Shown piece after piece: positions 15,102-23,707 of a stretch of DNA of 40,930 nt; within the stretch, counting starts at the first letter, position 1; each line of letters opens with the position of its first letter. The notes beneath the pieces were generated by a model. It did not search any database. It was not told where the DNA came from and was given only the letters and a program-made list of their open reading frames with translations. Where the stretch lies: the NCBI GenBank assembly GCA_017473015.1, contig JAFUNP010000009.1:1-40930 (forward strand). The letters are read 5' to 3'. The stretch is from Oscillospiraceae bacterium (GTDB taxonomy: Bacteria; Bacillota; Clostridia; Oscillospirales; Ruminococcaceae). The translations under genes and the position numbers were made by a program.

Positions 15102-16019
15102 TTAAATAATGCCTTTTTTTGTAAGAAATTCACAGGATTTCTCTGCGCTGGAGTAAATCATTTCACCCAGCTGCCGCAGACTGTCAAATTTCTGCGGTGC
15201 AAACAGGTACTGGTAAAAATCCACCTGTATTTCTTTATAATATAAGTCACCTTCATATCCAAGTATAAAGGTTTCACAGGTTTGTCCCAGGCCGTTTACA
15301 GTCGGGCGACTGCCAAGCCCTGTAGCAGACGGATATTTTTTACCATCTACTGTGGTACAGGTTATGTACACGCCGTCCTTCGGTGTACACATGCCGTCAG
15401 GATAAACCTGATTGATGGTAGGGGTTCCCATGGTACGGCCTATTTTTTTGCCGTGAACCACCGGCAGTTTTACACTGTAAGGTCGGCCCAGCATTGTACC
15501 GGCTTTTTCCATAGCACCCCGGGAAAGAGCATTGCGGATAGCTGTGCTGCTGACGATTTCACCGTCAAGGCATACTGTTTCAGCCAGCACAAATACTATG
15601 CCATATTTTTCGCACAGCTGCTGCAGCACCTGTACATTGCCCCGTCTGTTTTTTCCGAAGAAAAAGTTTTCTCCGCAGAAAACAGCCTTTGCTTTCATGG
15701 ATTTCACCAGAATTTTCTGTACAAATTCTTCCGGCTCCAGCCCTGAAAAATCAGAAAAGTCCGGCGAATAGTACAGGTCTATCCCCAGAGCCTGCATACA
15801 TTCCAGCTTTTGTGACTGTGTCAGCAGGTCTTTGCCTTTATGACCCAGTGTTATTGACTTTGTAAATGTAAATACGGCTTTTTTCAGGCCGTTTTCGTCG
15901 GCGTAACGACACATCTGCTGTATAAGAGATTGGTGTGCAATATGTACGCCGTCAAAATATCCCAGAGCCACAGCGGAATTTTCGCTGCTCTGCCAGGAGA
16001 TATTATACACTTCAAGCAT
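15102..16019 (-). CDS. ribF: Bifunctional riboflavin kinase / FAD synthetase
   Basis: A 305-residue enzyme making FMN and then FAD from riboflavin. The N-terminal adenylyltransferase domain has 'ALGYFDGVHIAHQSLI' and 'GENFFFGKNRRG'; the C-terminal kinase domain has 'GRPYSVKLPVVHGKKIGRTMGTPT' split by the short loop before 'INQVYPDGMCTPKDGVY'. The usual PTAN motif reads PTIN. Both domains are complete. It overlaps the end of truB by 8 bases, so it is coupled to it in the nusA operon. Confidence 0.95.
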   Translation of the reverse strand: MLEVYNISWQSSENSAVALGYFDGVHIAHQSLIQQMCRYADENGLKKAVFTFTKSITLGHKGKDLLTQSQKLECMQALGIDLYYSPDFSDFSGLEPEEFVQKILVKSMKAKAVFCGENFFFGKNRRGNVQVLQQLCEKYGIVFVLAETVCLDGEIVSSTAIRNALSRGAMEKAGTMLGRPYSVKLPVVHGKKIGRTMGTPTINQVYPDGMCTPKDGVYITCTTVDGKKYPSATGLGSRPTVNGLGQTCETFILGYEGDLYYKEIQVDFYQYLFAPQKFDSLRQLGEMIYSSAEKSCEFLTKKGII

Positions 16020-16929
16020 CTATATTTTCCTTTTCTTTTTCAACAAAAAGTTTTACCACGCTCATCTTCTTTTCTGCTACATTGGCGATGGCATAGAATT
16101 TGTCCCTGTAGTAAACGCGGTAGTCACCGTCCGGTTTGGCTATACGGCTGCGGGCGCCGTTGAGCAGGCGTTTTGCCAGCTCCGGCGACAGGTCTATCCT
16201 GTCCAGATGCATAAACACAGTGTCTGTATTTACAATCAGGCTGTCGATAGTATCGTCGGCGCGGGCCTGCTGCAGCTCCTCCAGAGTAATGCAATCCTCC
16301 AGTGTATAACCGCAGGCCTTTGTGCGGGAAAGTGATGACAGCACCGCACCACAGCCAAGGTTTTCACCCATATCTTCCACCAGGGTACGGATATATGTGC
16401 CTTCGCTGCAGAGAACACGGATTTTGTATTCGTTTTCTTCCAGAGAGTCATCTTCCAGCATAACCAGTTCTTTTATCACTGCTTTTCTGGGTTTTCTTTC
16501 CACATTTTCCACTGTAACACCCCGGCGTGCCAGTTTGTACAATGGCTGACCGTTAATTTTTACAGCAGAGTACATCGGAGGCAGCTGGGTGATTTCACCG
16601 CGGAAATTTTCCATTTCTGCCAGTACATCTTCTTTGGTGGCAGTAACCGGACGCTGATTGATAACCTCGCCGGTAACATCGCCTGTGTCTGTGTTCAGCC
16701 CCAGTTTAAAGGTGGCGATATACTCTTTGTCCTTGATAATCTGCATATCCACAGCTTTTGTTGCCCTGCCCATAAAAACAGGCAGAACACCGGTGGCCAT
16801 AGGGTCCAGAGTACCGGAATGGCCCACTTTTCTGGTGGAGAGGATACCGCGGGCTTTGGCAATAACATCAAAGCTTGTCCAGCCCTGTGGTTTATATAAA
16901 ATCAGTATTCCGTTGCGGTCTATCTGCAT
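16012..16929 (-). CDS. truB: tRNA pseudouridine(55) synthase
   Basis: A 305-residue enzyme that makes pseudouridine 55 in the T-loop of tRNA. The catalytic motif 'HSGTLDPMATGVLPV' contains the nucleophilic Asp. The N-terminal 'GILILYKPQGWTSFDVIAK' and 'YIATFKLGLNTDTGD' are typical, and a PUA-like C-terminus follows. It overlaps the upstream nrnA end by 10 bases. Confidence 0.97.
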   Translation of the reverse strand: MQIDRNGILILYKPQGWTSFDVIAKARGILSTRKVGHSGTLDPMATGVLPVFMGRATKAVDMQIIKDKEYIATFKLGLNTDTGDVTGEVINQRPVTATKEDVLAEMENFRGEITQLPPMYSAVKINGQPLYKLARRGVTVENVERKPRKAVIKELVMLEDDSLEENEYKIRVLCSEGTYIRTLVEDMGENLGCGAVLSSLSRTKACGYTLEDCITLEELQQARADDTIDSLIVNTDTVFMHLDRIDLSPELAKRLLNGARSRIAKPDGDYRVYYRDKFYAIANVAEKKMSVVKLFVEKEKENIDA

Positions 16930-17879
16930 AATACGTTTTCTACTTCCTTTAAAATAGCCTTTTTCACGCTGTCAATGCTGCCGATTACCTCACAGCCGGC
17001 CGCACGGATGTGACCGCCGCCGCCCAGGGCAGCTGCGATTTCGTTGGCGTTTACTGTTTCGCCTGTGCGGATGGACAGTTTGTAAGAGCCATCCTCACGG
17101 AGAGGACGGATAAGGATGGACACATCCACACCCTCAAAGTTTCTGGGCATAGATGACAGGCCGTCAATATCTGTAGGCTCCGGCTTGATGTCCTGCATAA
17201 CCTCACGGGTGAGAGCCAGCAGTGCGCATCTGTCATCAAAATGATATTCCAGATTGTTCAGCATGAATTTTTCCAGCTTCACAGCTTTTGCTGTTTTGGA
17301 CATAAAGAATTTTTCCACCAGCATTGTGTGCTGTGCCCCCAGTTCCATCAGGCGTGCGCCAACAATGTGAGTGAGGGGTGTGGTGGAAGAATATTTGAAA
17401 CAGCCGGTATCTGTGATGAGACCGGTGTACAGACAATCCGCCACATGAGGTGTGATTTCACAGCCCATGGCGACGATGATTTCATACATCAGCTGTGCGG
17501 CAGCAGGATAATCTTCCTTGAGACACAGATAGTTTGAATAGCCGTTGTTTGATTCGTGATGGTCTATGCACAGGTCCACCTTGTGTGCATAGTGTGCCAG
17601 GTTTTCCCCCAGCAGGTTTACACCGGCTACATCCACAGAAACAACATATTCCACTTCAAACTCTTCGTTGTAAAGAGGAATATCCAGATAATCGTATTTT
17701 GCCGGTATGGAGTGGTGGCAGATGGCGGCTATGGTTTTGCCCATATTTTTCATCACATGGCACAATGCCGCTGCACTGCCCAGTGTGTCGCCGTCAGGGT
17801 TTTTGTGGCAGAGAACAAGAATATTGTCCTTTGCCAGCAGAAGCTCTGCCGCCTGGTTTACTTCTATTTTAGTCGTCAT
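16920..17879 (-). CDS. nrnA: DHH-family phosphoesterase, NrnA-like
   Basis: A 319-residue DHH/DHHA1 protein of the type that degrades nanoRNA and dephosphorylates pAp. Metal-binding motifs are 'HKNPDGDTLGSA', 'VVSVDVAG' and 'CIDHHESN'; the DHHA1 substrate motif is 'ALGGGGHIRAAG'. It overlaps rbfA by 11 bases upstream and truB by 10 downstream. It ends in TAG, one of the proofs that TAG is a normal stop in this genome. Confidence 0.93.
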   Translation of the reverse strand: MTTKIEVNQAAELLLAKDNILVLCHKNPDGDTLGSAAALCHVMKNMGKTIAAICHHSIPAKYDYLDIPLYNEEFEVEYVVSVDVAGVNLLGENLAHYAHKVDLCIDHHESNNGYSNYLCLKEDYPAAAQLMYEIIVAMGCEITPHVADCLYTGLITDTGCFKYSSTTPLTHIVGARLMELGAQHTMLVEKFFMSKTAKAVKLEKFMLNNLEYHFDDRCALLALTREVMQDIKPEPTDIDGLSSMPRNFEGVDVSILIRPLREDGSYKLSIRTGETVNANEIAAALGGGGHIRAAGCEVIGSIDSVKKAILKEVENVLCR

Positions 17880-18219
17880 TTTTATTAATATCCCTTAATA
17901 TCTCGTTGATTTTCTGTGCGTATGCTGCGCCGTCATCTTTCAGAAAAACAAATTCCGGGCTGCGTTTGATACGCAGGCGTTTTGACAGTTCGCCACGGAT
18001 AAAGCCCTGACCTTTGTTCAGTGCTTTGATGGCAGCCTGGCACTTTTCATCGCTTTCCAGAACGCTCATATACACTCTGGCGTTTGTCAGGTCCGGGCTG
18101 GTTTCCACGCGCATAATTGTCCAGAAACATTCCAGGCGTGGGTCTTTCATCTGAGATACTATAGAGATTAATTCTCTTTTGATGTCTTCATTCAGTCTTT
18201 CTGCTTTGTTTGAAGCCAT
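17869..18219 (-). CDS. rbfA: 30S ribosome-binding factor A
   Basis: A 116-residue KH-like ribosome maturation factor acting on the 5' end of 16S rRNA. It has the family opening 'RLNEDIKRELISIVSQMKDPR' and the centre 'TNARVYMSVL'. AGGAGG lies 9 bases before the ATG. It is separated from infB by a 118-base stretch of palindromes, unlike the tight overlaps elsewhere in this operon. Confidence 0.96.
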   Translation of the reverse strand: MASNKAERLNEDIKRELISIVSQMKDPRLECFWTIMRVETSPDLTNARVYMSVLESDEKCQAAIKALNKGQGFIRGELSKRLRIKRSPEFVFLKDDGAAYAQKINEILRDINKNDD

Positions 18220-18237
18220 AATGAATTACCTCCTGTA

Positions 18238-18328
18238 TATATTGGTGTGGCAAAGCGGTGAAATACCGCCTTGCCGATATATTTTCATTATTTGCACAGG
18301 ACGGGAAACCCGTCCCCTACGCCATATA
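18238..18328. repeat. Palindromic insertion between infB and rbfA
   Basis: Inside an otherwise tightly packed operon, these bases hold two hairpins: GGCAAAGCGGT against ACCGCCTTGCC (18249-18275, one mismatch) and GGACGGG-AAA-CCCGTCC (18299-18315, perfect). The outer ends form an imperfect inverted repeat (TATATTGGTGTGG at 18238-18250 and its partner at 18316-18328). This looks like a small mobile palindromic element, but repeat copies cannot be checked here. Confidence 0.5.
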
Positions 18329-18337
18329 TTATACTTA

Positions 18338-20881
18338 TTAATCTTCGCGGTATTCTTCCATAATGAAGGATTCGAAGATATCGCCTTCTTTGATGTCGTT
18401 AAATTTTTCCAGACCGATACCACATTCGTAACCGGCCATAACTTCTCTCTGGTCGTCTTTGAAACGTTTGAGGGAGAGGATTTCATCTTCAACAATAACG
18501 ATACCGTCGCGAACAACACGGATTTTTGCGTGTCTTGCAACTTTACCCTCTTTTACATAGCAGCCTGCGATAGTACCTGCAGAGGACAGCTTGAACACGC
18601 TTCTAACCTCTGCCTGGCCCAGTTCAACTTCTCTGAACTTAGGTGCCAGCATACCCTTCATAGCGTCTTTAACATCGTTGAGAGCATCGTAAATTACGCG
18701 GTACATACGCATTTCCACATCATTCTGTTCTGCATCCTGTTTAGCTGTAGCGTCAGGACGAACATTGAAACCGATGATGATAGCGTTGGAAGCGGAAGCC
18801 AGCATAACGTCGGATTTGTTTACAGCACCAACTGCAGCATGGATAACTTTTACACGTACTTCATCGTTGGACAGTTTTTCCAGAGACTGTTTTACAGCTT
18901 CTGCAGAACCCTGTACGTCAGCTTTTACGATAATTGGCAATTCTTTCATTTCGCCCTGGGCAATCTGACTGAACAGGTTATCCAGAGTAACTTTCTGAAC
19001 GGAGTTGAATTTTTCTTCCTTGATTGCCTGCATGCGTTTTTCAGCCAGTTCTCTTGCCAGTTTTTCATCTTCAACTGCATCGAACAGGTCACCCGCTGTA
19101 GGAACTTCTGTCAGACCTGTGATTTCAACAGGTGTGGAAGGACCGGCAACATCAATTCTTTCGCCTTTGTCGTTTGTCATTACACGAACACGGCCAACTG
19201 CTGTACCTGCGATGAGAACATCACCTTTGTGCAGTGTACCGTTCTGAACCAGGATAGTGGCAACAGGACCCAGACCTTTGTCCAGACGGGCTTCGATAAC
19301 AGCACCTTTTGCACGGCGGTTAGGGTTAGCTTTGTATTCGTTGATTTCGCTGGTCAGGTTTACCATTTCCAGCAGTTCATCAATATTTTTGCCCATTTTT
19401 GCAGAAACAGGCACACAGATTGTATCGCCGCCCCATTCTTCAGGAACCAGACCGTATTCTGTCAGCTCCTGTTTTACTTTTTCAGGGTTAGCTGTAGGCT
19501 TGTCGATTTTATTGATAGCTACGATAATAGGAATGCCGGCAGCTTTTGCATGGTTGATAGACTCAATAGTCTGTGGCATAATACCGTCGTCAGCTGCAAC
19601 CACCAGGATGGCAATGTCTGTTACCATAGCACCACGCTGACGCATGGATGTGAAAGCTTCGTGGCCTGGTGTATCCAGGAATGTGATTGTTTTGCCGCCT
19701 GCAACTACCTGATAAGCACCGATGTGCTGTGTGATACCACCGGCTTCACCGGAAGTAACATTTGTATTTCTGATAGCATCCAGCAGAGATGTTTTACCGT
19801 GGTCAACATGACCCATAACAACTACAACAGGTGGTCTTTCCTGTTTGTCTTCATCTCTGTCTTCCACTTCTTCAAACAGTCTTTCTTCGATAGTAACAAC
19901 TACCTCTTTTTCTACTTTTGCGCCCAGTTCTTCGGCCACAATAGCAGCTGTATCATAGTCAACAACCTGGCTGATGGAAGCCATAACGCCCAGCATCATC
20001 AGACGCTTGATAACTTCGCTGGCTGTAACTTTCAGACGGGATGCCAGCTCGCCAACTGTGATTTCGTCAGGAATCTGAACTTTCAGCTGAGCTTTTCTGG
20101 CTTTTTCCAGATGCAGTCTTTCCAGTTTTTCTGCTTCTGTTTCACCGCGTTTCTTTGCATAAGGGTTTTTGGAGTTCTGTTTGTTTTTGTTGCCGAACTT
20201 CTGTTTGCCGCCCTGCTGATTTTTTCTCTGACCGCCGCCGTAGTTCTTTGTGGAAGCCAATTCATCGTATTTTTCGTTGAACTTATCCATATTTACATTG
20301 GACTGACGTGTGTCAACAGTAACAGTAACTCTTTCCTGTTTTACAACTTCCTGTTTTTCAGCTTTCTGCTTAGGAGCTTTTGCCTGAACAACTGTACCGT
20401 CTGCGCGTTTCAGAGGTTCATTTGCATTGTTTTTAGGCTGCTGTGTTTTTTCTGTCTGTTTCTGTACAGGTTTCTGTTCCTGCTTTTTAGGCTGCTGTGC
20501 CTGTTTCTGTGCAGGTTTTTCTTTGTTTTCTTTCACAGGTCTGTCCTGTTTTGGTTTGTTTTCCTGTTTTGGTCTGTTGTCCTGTTTAGGAGCAGCTTTT
20601 TTCTCTGTTTTAGGCTGCTGTGGTTTCTGCGCAGGTTTTTCTGCTTTCTTTTCTTCCTTTACAGGAGCTTTTTCAGCTTTCTTTGGTTCCAGGTATGTGG
20701 CAAAGTTATCAATAGTGCCTTTCCGGGAATATTTTTCAAAAGCCAGGTTTGCCTGTTCTTCTGTGAGAACAGTGGATTTTTTTATTTCTGTGCCAAGCAG
20801 CTCACTCAGTTCTGTGAGTGTTGTTTTGGCGTTGAGATTAAAATCAGATATAAGATCGCTTGCTTTGTATTTTATAACCAT
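18338..20881 (-). CDS. infB: Translation initiation factor IF-2
   Basis: An 847-residue GTPase that brings initiator tRNA to the 30S subunit. The order is a short N-terminal module (residues 1-65), a Lys/Gln/Pro-rich flexible region (about 66-250), the IF2_N module (275-325), the GTPase domain with G1 at 356-364 (GHVDHGKTS), G3 DTPGHEAF, G4 NKID and G5 SAK, then domains II-IV. Its ATG follows the ylxQ stop directly (TAAATG). The flexible region is strongly biased to K, Q and P but carries no exact long repeat. Confidence 0.98.
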   Translation of the reverse strand: MVIKYKASDLISDFNLNAKTTLTELSELLGTEIKKSTVLTEEQANLAFEKYSRKGTIDNFATYLEPKKAEKAPVKEEKKAEKPAQKPQQPKTEKKAAPKQDNRPKQENKPKQDRPVKENKEKPAQKQAQQPKKQEQKPVQKQTEKTQQPKNNANEPLKRADGTVVQAKAPKQKAEKQEVVKQERVTVTVDTRQSNVNMDKFNEKYDELASTKNYGGGQRKNQQGGKQKFGNKNKQNSKNPYAKKRGETEAEKLERLHLEKARKAQLKVQIPDEITVGELASRLKVTASEVIKRLMMLGVMASISQVVDYDTAAIVAEELGAKVEKEVVVTIEERLFEEVEDRDEDKQERPPVVVVMGHVDHGKTSLLDAIRNTNVTSGEAGGITQHIGAYQVVAGGKTITFLDTPGHEAFTSMRQRGAMVTDIAILVVAADDGIMPQTIESINHAKAAGIPIIVAINKIDKPTANPEKVKQELTEYGLVPEEWGGDTICVPVSAKMGKNIDELLEMVNLTSEINEYKANPNRRAKGAVIEARLDKGLGPVATILVQNGTLHKGDVLIAGTAVGRVRVMTNDKGERIDVAGPSTPVEITGLTEVPTAGDLFDAVEDEKLARELAEKRMQAIKEEKFNSVQKVTLDNLFSQIAQGEMKELPIIVKADVQGSAEAVKQSLEKLSNDEVRVKVIHAAVGAVNKSDVMLASASNAIIIGFNVRPDATAKQDAEQNDVEMRMYRVIYDALNDVKDAMKGMLAPKFREVELGQAEVRSVFKLSSAGTIAGCYVKEGKVARHAKIRVVRDGIVIVEDEILSLKRFKDDQREVMAGYECGIGLEKFNDIKEGDIFESFIMEEYRED

Positions 20882-21193
20882 TTACAACTCTCCTTCTGTT
20901 TCTTTTATTGCATTGGTACACAGTCTGGCCAGATTTTCGTCTGTGATTGTGACAATGCCTGTCAGCCTGCCTGCTACCTGAGAAAACTCGTACTGTGTCA
21001 GGCTGGTCATATAAACATCTGCTATATCTTCGCAAAAGTAATTTACTCTTTTGATTGTTTTTTCACTCAGGTCGCTGGCCAGGATAACCGCCCATGCTTC
21101 TCCGCGGATAACCGCTGTTTTCACCCGGTCAAAACCGCTTACCAGTTTGCCGGCTTTTTTTGCCAGTGACATACTGAACAGGATTTTATTCAT
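20882..21193 (-). CDS. ylxQ: L7Ae-like ribosomal protein, YlxQ type
   Basis: A 103-residue L7Ae/L30e-fold RNA-binding protein (NKILFSMSLAKKAGKLVSGF, then 'WAVILASDLSEKTIKRV'). The start is placed at 21193 because this matches the family; the frame is open further upstream inside rnpM. It overlaps rnpM by 8 bases and touches infB. Its function is not settled; kink-turn RNA binding is expected for the fold. Confidence 0.9.
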   Translation of the reverse strand: MNKILFSMSLAKKAGKLVSGFDRVKTAVIRGEAWAVILASDLSEKTIKRVNYFCEDIADVYMTSLTQYEFSQVAGRLTGIVTITDENLARLCTNAIKETEGEL

Positions 21194-21452
21194 TGGCCAG
21201 CTCCTGTTCCAGACGGGCATAGATTTCGTCGCTGATAGCCACATCAAATGCTTTGTCTAATTTTTTGCCTTTTTTAGCCAGTTTTAAACAGGCAGCATCT
21301 TTGCAGATATAAGCGCCGCGACCCGGTTTTTTACCTGTAGTATCTATAGAAATTTCGCCCTCGGCATTTCTTACCACTCGGATAAGCTCTCTTTTGTCTT
21401 TGGAAGTGTTACAGCCGATGCATTTTCTTAACGGAATTTTTCTGATAGCCAT
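21186..21452 (-). CDS. rnpM: RNase P modulator RnpM (YlxR)
   Basis: An 88-residue YlxR-family protein with the signature 'IPLRKCIGCNTSKDKRELIRVV' and 'GKKPGRGAYICKD'. The family was recently linked to control of RNase P. It sits between nusA and ylxQ as in most Gram-positive genomes, 20 bases after nusA. Confidence 0.93.
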   Translation of the reverse strand: MAIRKIPLRKCIGCNTSKDKRELIRVVRNAEGEISIDTTGKKPGRGAYICKDAACLKLAKKGKKLDKAFDVAISDEIYARLEQELANE

Positions 21453-21472
21453 AATGTCACTCCTTTTACTTA

Positions 21473-22522
21473 TTATTCGCCGAAGTAGCCGCTTTCAGGG
21501 TGAATATCAATATTGAAACCTGTAAGGCGGGCTGCGAGACGTGCGTTCTGACCTTTGCTGCCGATAGCCAGTGACAGCTGTTCATCAGGTACTGTTACAC
21601 GGCAGGATTTTGGCTGCTGTGTCAGTATTTCCACGCTTACTACCTGAGATGGTGACAGAGCAGCGGAGATGAATTCTTCTGGGTCTTCTGAATATTTTAC
21701 AAAATCAACTTTTTCGCCATTCAGCTGTGCGATAACGCTTTCCACACGGGAGCGTTTAGGGCCGATACAAGCGCCGATAGCGTCAACATTAGGGTCTTTG
21801 GACCATACTGCCATTTTTGTTCTGGAGCCTGCTTCACGGCTGATAGCTTTTACCACTACGGTGCCGTCGTGAATTTCAGGTACTTCGTTTTCAAACAGGC
21901 GGCTTACAAAACCAGGATGTGTTCTGGACAGCATGATTCTTGGGCCGCGGTCTGTGGAAAGAACATCAACCACATAAACTTTTACATGGTCGCCCACTTT
22001 GATTTCTTCACCTGGCAGCTGTTCTTCTTTTGCCAGTACGAATTCGTTGGAGCCAACCTGCAGGATAGCAGCGCCGCTTTTTTCACTGATTCTCAGCACA
22101 ACGCCTGTAACGATTTCGTGTGTTTTGCCCTGCATATCTGCCAGCAGTTTAGCTTTTTCAGCTTCTTTGATACCCTGACGGATAACATTTTTGGCAGCGC
22201 CGATAGCGATATAACCAAAATCTTTTGTTTTCAGCGGAATAGCCAGTTCCTGGCCCAGTTTAGCTCTGGCTTTTACCTTTTTGGCGTCTTCCAGGGAGAT
22301 TTCTGTATCAGGGTCATATACATCTTCAACTACTGTTTTAACCACGGAAACAACGAAGTTCTTTTTGTTTTCGTCAACCATAACACTTACGTTGCCTTCA
22401 ATGCCCAGGTCTTTTTCAACAGCAACTTCCATTGCTTTTGTGATTTTTTCCAGCAGAACTTCTTTATTGATGCCTTTTTCTTTTTCAATGATTTCAAGGG
22501 CTTCAAAAAAATCTTTATTCAT
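21473..22522 (-). CDS. nusA: Transcription termination/antitermination factor NusA
   Basis: A 349-residue factor that binds RNA polymerase and affects pausing and termination. The N-terminal polymerase-binding domain is followed by S1 (about 135-200, THEIVTGVVLRISEKSGAAI) and two KH domains (GACIGPKRSRVESVIAQL and LAIGSKGQNARLAARLTG). The acidic C-terminal repeats of the E. coli protein are absent, as is usual in Gram-positives. It may act on the terminator-like hairpin at the head of its own operon. Confidence 0.97.
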   Translation of the reverse strand: MNKDFFEALEIIEKEKGINKEVLLEKITKAMEVAVEKDLGIEGNVSVMVDENKKNFVVSVVKTVVEDVYDPDTEISLEDAKKVKARAKLGQELAIPLKTKDFGYIAIGAAKNVIRQGIKEAEKAKLLADMQGKTHEIVTGVVLRISEKSGAAILQVGSNEFVLAKEEQLPGEEIKVGDHVKVYVVDVLSTDRGPRIMLSRTHPGFVSRLFENEVPEIHDGTVVVKAISREAGSRTKMAVWSKDPNVDAIGACIGPKRSRVESVIAQLNGEKVDFVKYSEDPEEFISAALSPSQVVSVEILTQQPKSCRVTVPDEQLSLAIGSKGQNARLAARLTGFNIDIHPESGYFGE

Positions 22523-22537
22523 TTTTCTATATTCCTC

Positions 22538-23017
22538 CTAAAATAAATCTTCGTCATCACACAGCTTTACAAAAGAAGTGTCTTTAACCACTACATCATG
22601 CAGTGCTCCGTCTTCTGTTTCGATGGTGATAACTCCGTCGTTATATGCTGTAAGGGTACCCTTCACTTCTTTTACGCCGTCAACAGCGCGGATAAGGCGT
22701 GCCAGAACAACCTGGCCCATCTTCTTTTCAAAGTGGAAAGGTTTGGTAAGTTTTCTGCCGAGGCCGGCGGAAGATACCTCAAAATTATAGCTCTGTTTGA
22801 TAGGGTCTGCTTCGTCCAGCAGCGGGTCAACCGCACGGGAAACATCCACACATTCGTCGATGTAAACCCCTTCGTTGTCCTTGTCGATAAGAATTCTCAG
22901 AATCCAGTCCGGACCTTCTTTTTCGAAAGTTACATCCCACAGTATAAGTCCCATGCTTTCACACACAGGTCTTGCCAGTTCTTCTACAATATCAGTTGCT
23001 TTTTTTCCTTTAGCCAA
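22538..23017 (-). CDS. rimP: Ribosome maturation factor RimP
   Basis: A 159-residue protein needed for 30S assembly. Typical parts are 'LARPVCESMGLILWDVTFEKEG', 'CVDVSRAVDPLLDEADPI' and 'NFEVSSAGLGRKLTKPFHF'. I choose the TTG at 23015-23017 because GGAGG ends 10 bases upstream; the frame upstream contains the attenuator hairpin and is not coding. It is first in the nusA-infB operon. Confidence 0.93.
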   Translation of the reverse strand: MAKGKKATDIVEELARPVCESMGLILWDVTFEKEGPDWILRILIDKDNEGVYIDECVDVSRAVDPLLDEADPIKQSYNFEVSSAGLGRKLTKPFHFEKKMGQVVLARLIRAVDGVKEVKGTLTAYNDGVITIETEDGALHDVVVKDTSFVKLCDDEDLF

Positions 23018-23041
23018 TGCAGATTTACCTCCGTTTATTTT

Positions 23042-23075
23042 TCTAAAAATAAGAGAGTGGGAACTTCCCACTCTC
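23042..23075 (-). terminator. Attenuator-like terminator at the head of the rimP-nusA operon
   Basis: GAGAGTGGGAA and TTCCCACTCTC form an 11-base stem (23053-23063 and 23065-23075), followed on the minus strand by TTATTTTT. It lies between the operon promoter and the rimP ribosome binding site, so transcripts must pass it to reach rimP and nusA. Confidence 0.8.
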
Positions 23076-23101
23076 CTTTGCTCAAAATATTTACCTTAAG
23101 T

Positions 23102-23130
23102 ATATTACCATATTAATACCGAAAATGCAA
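23102..23130 (-). promoter_or_regulatory. rimP-nusA operon promoter
   Basis: On the minus strand TTGCAT (23125-23130), a 17-base spacer ending in TATGG and TAATAT (23102-23107) form a good promoter about 20 bases before the attenuator hairpin. Confidence 0.7.
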
Positions 23131-23174
23131 TAGGAAATTTGTATTTTCTGCAGTTTTTAAAAGAATTTTACCAT

Positions 23175-23429
23175 TTATTCTTCATTTATCAGTTCTCCGC
23201 GCATACAAACCCTGCCCCCGTCCGGACATCTGACGGTAAAAGAGGTGCTTTTGCCGTTACCGCTGTCCATAACAGCGCCGTTTCGGGCGGCAAATACATA
23301 AGGATAGGCGTTGTACCACAGCTCCCGGCACAGTGGCGGACACAAGTCCTCCACTATAAAAACATCACCTGCTTTGTGGTAACCGCTGCGGCAACAGCTT
23401 TCTGTGATTGTAAGTTTGATTTTTCTCAT
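23175..23429 (-). CDS. TIGR04076-family small protein
   Basis: An 84-residue Cys-rich protein with the family pattern: 'ITESCCRSGYHKAGDVF', then 'LCPPLCRELWYNAYPYVFA', 'GAVMDSGNGKS' and 'CPDGGRV'. The Cys and the CP-LC-ELW-YP core suggest metal or cluster binding, but the function is unknown. It stands alone between the rimP operon promoter and a palindrome-rich region. Confidence 0.8.
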   Translation of the reverse strand: MRKIKLTITESCCRSGYHKAGDVFIVEDLCPPLCRELWYNAYPYVFAARNGAVMDSGNGKSTSFTVRCPDGGRVCMRGELINEE

Positions 23430-23707
23430 ATAGCACCCGATAATAATTATTATGCTTGTGAATACTCAACGCGGGGAGATGGAACGGCGGGGTGCAACGC
23501 CCGCCTTATATTAAATATGTATTTGCCGTAAGTTTGAAGAAAATTAATGCGCGGTGCGTGCGGACTGCACGCAGTAGCGCTGCTGTTTGTAAGGCAATAT
23601 GGTACATATTCCGCGTTGGGGTCCGGGGGAGTCGCAACCCCCGGGACTTTTGGTTACTTTTGGTCTCAAAAGTAACAACGCTTTCAGCGTTAATTAAACT
23701 ACTTTTA
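23430..23707. repeat. Palindrome-rich intergenic region
   Basis: These 278 bases hold no supported gene but several inverted repeats: a GC-rich one at 23486-23505 (GGCGGGG...CCCGCC), one at 23621-23647 (GTCCGGGGG...CCCGGGAC), a perfect 10-base stem at 23653-23676 (GTTACTTTTG-GTCT-CAAAAGTAAC) and AACGCT-TTC-AGCGTT at 23677-23691. The last two follow the aminopeptidase gene and may end its transcript. The rest looks like dispersed intergenic repeat DNA. Confidence 0.55.
23653..23691 (-). terminator. Paired hairpins after the aminopeptidase gene
   Basis: On the minus strand the transcript meets AACGCTGAAAGCGTT, then a perfect 10-base stem GTTACTTTTG/CAAAAGTAAC. No strong T run follows, so termination is likely but not certain. 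Confidence 0.45.

Noticed and set aside
18179-21169. A 996-codon plus-strand open frame
   Set aside because: It is the shadow of infB, ylxQ and rbfA on the other strand; its translation is Phe/Cys-rich and has no domain.
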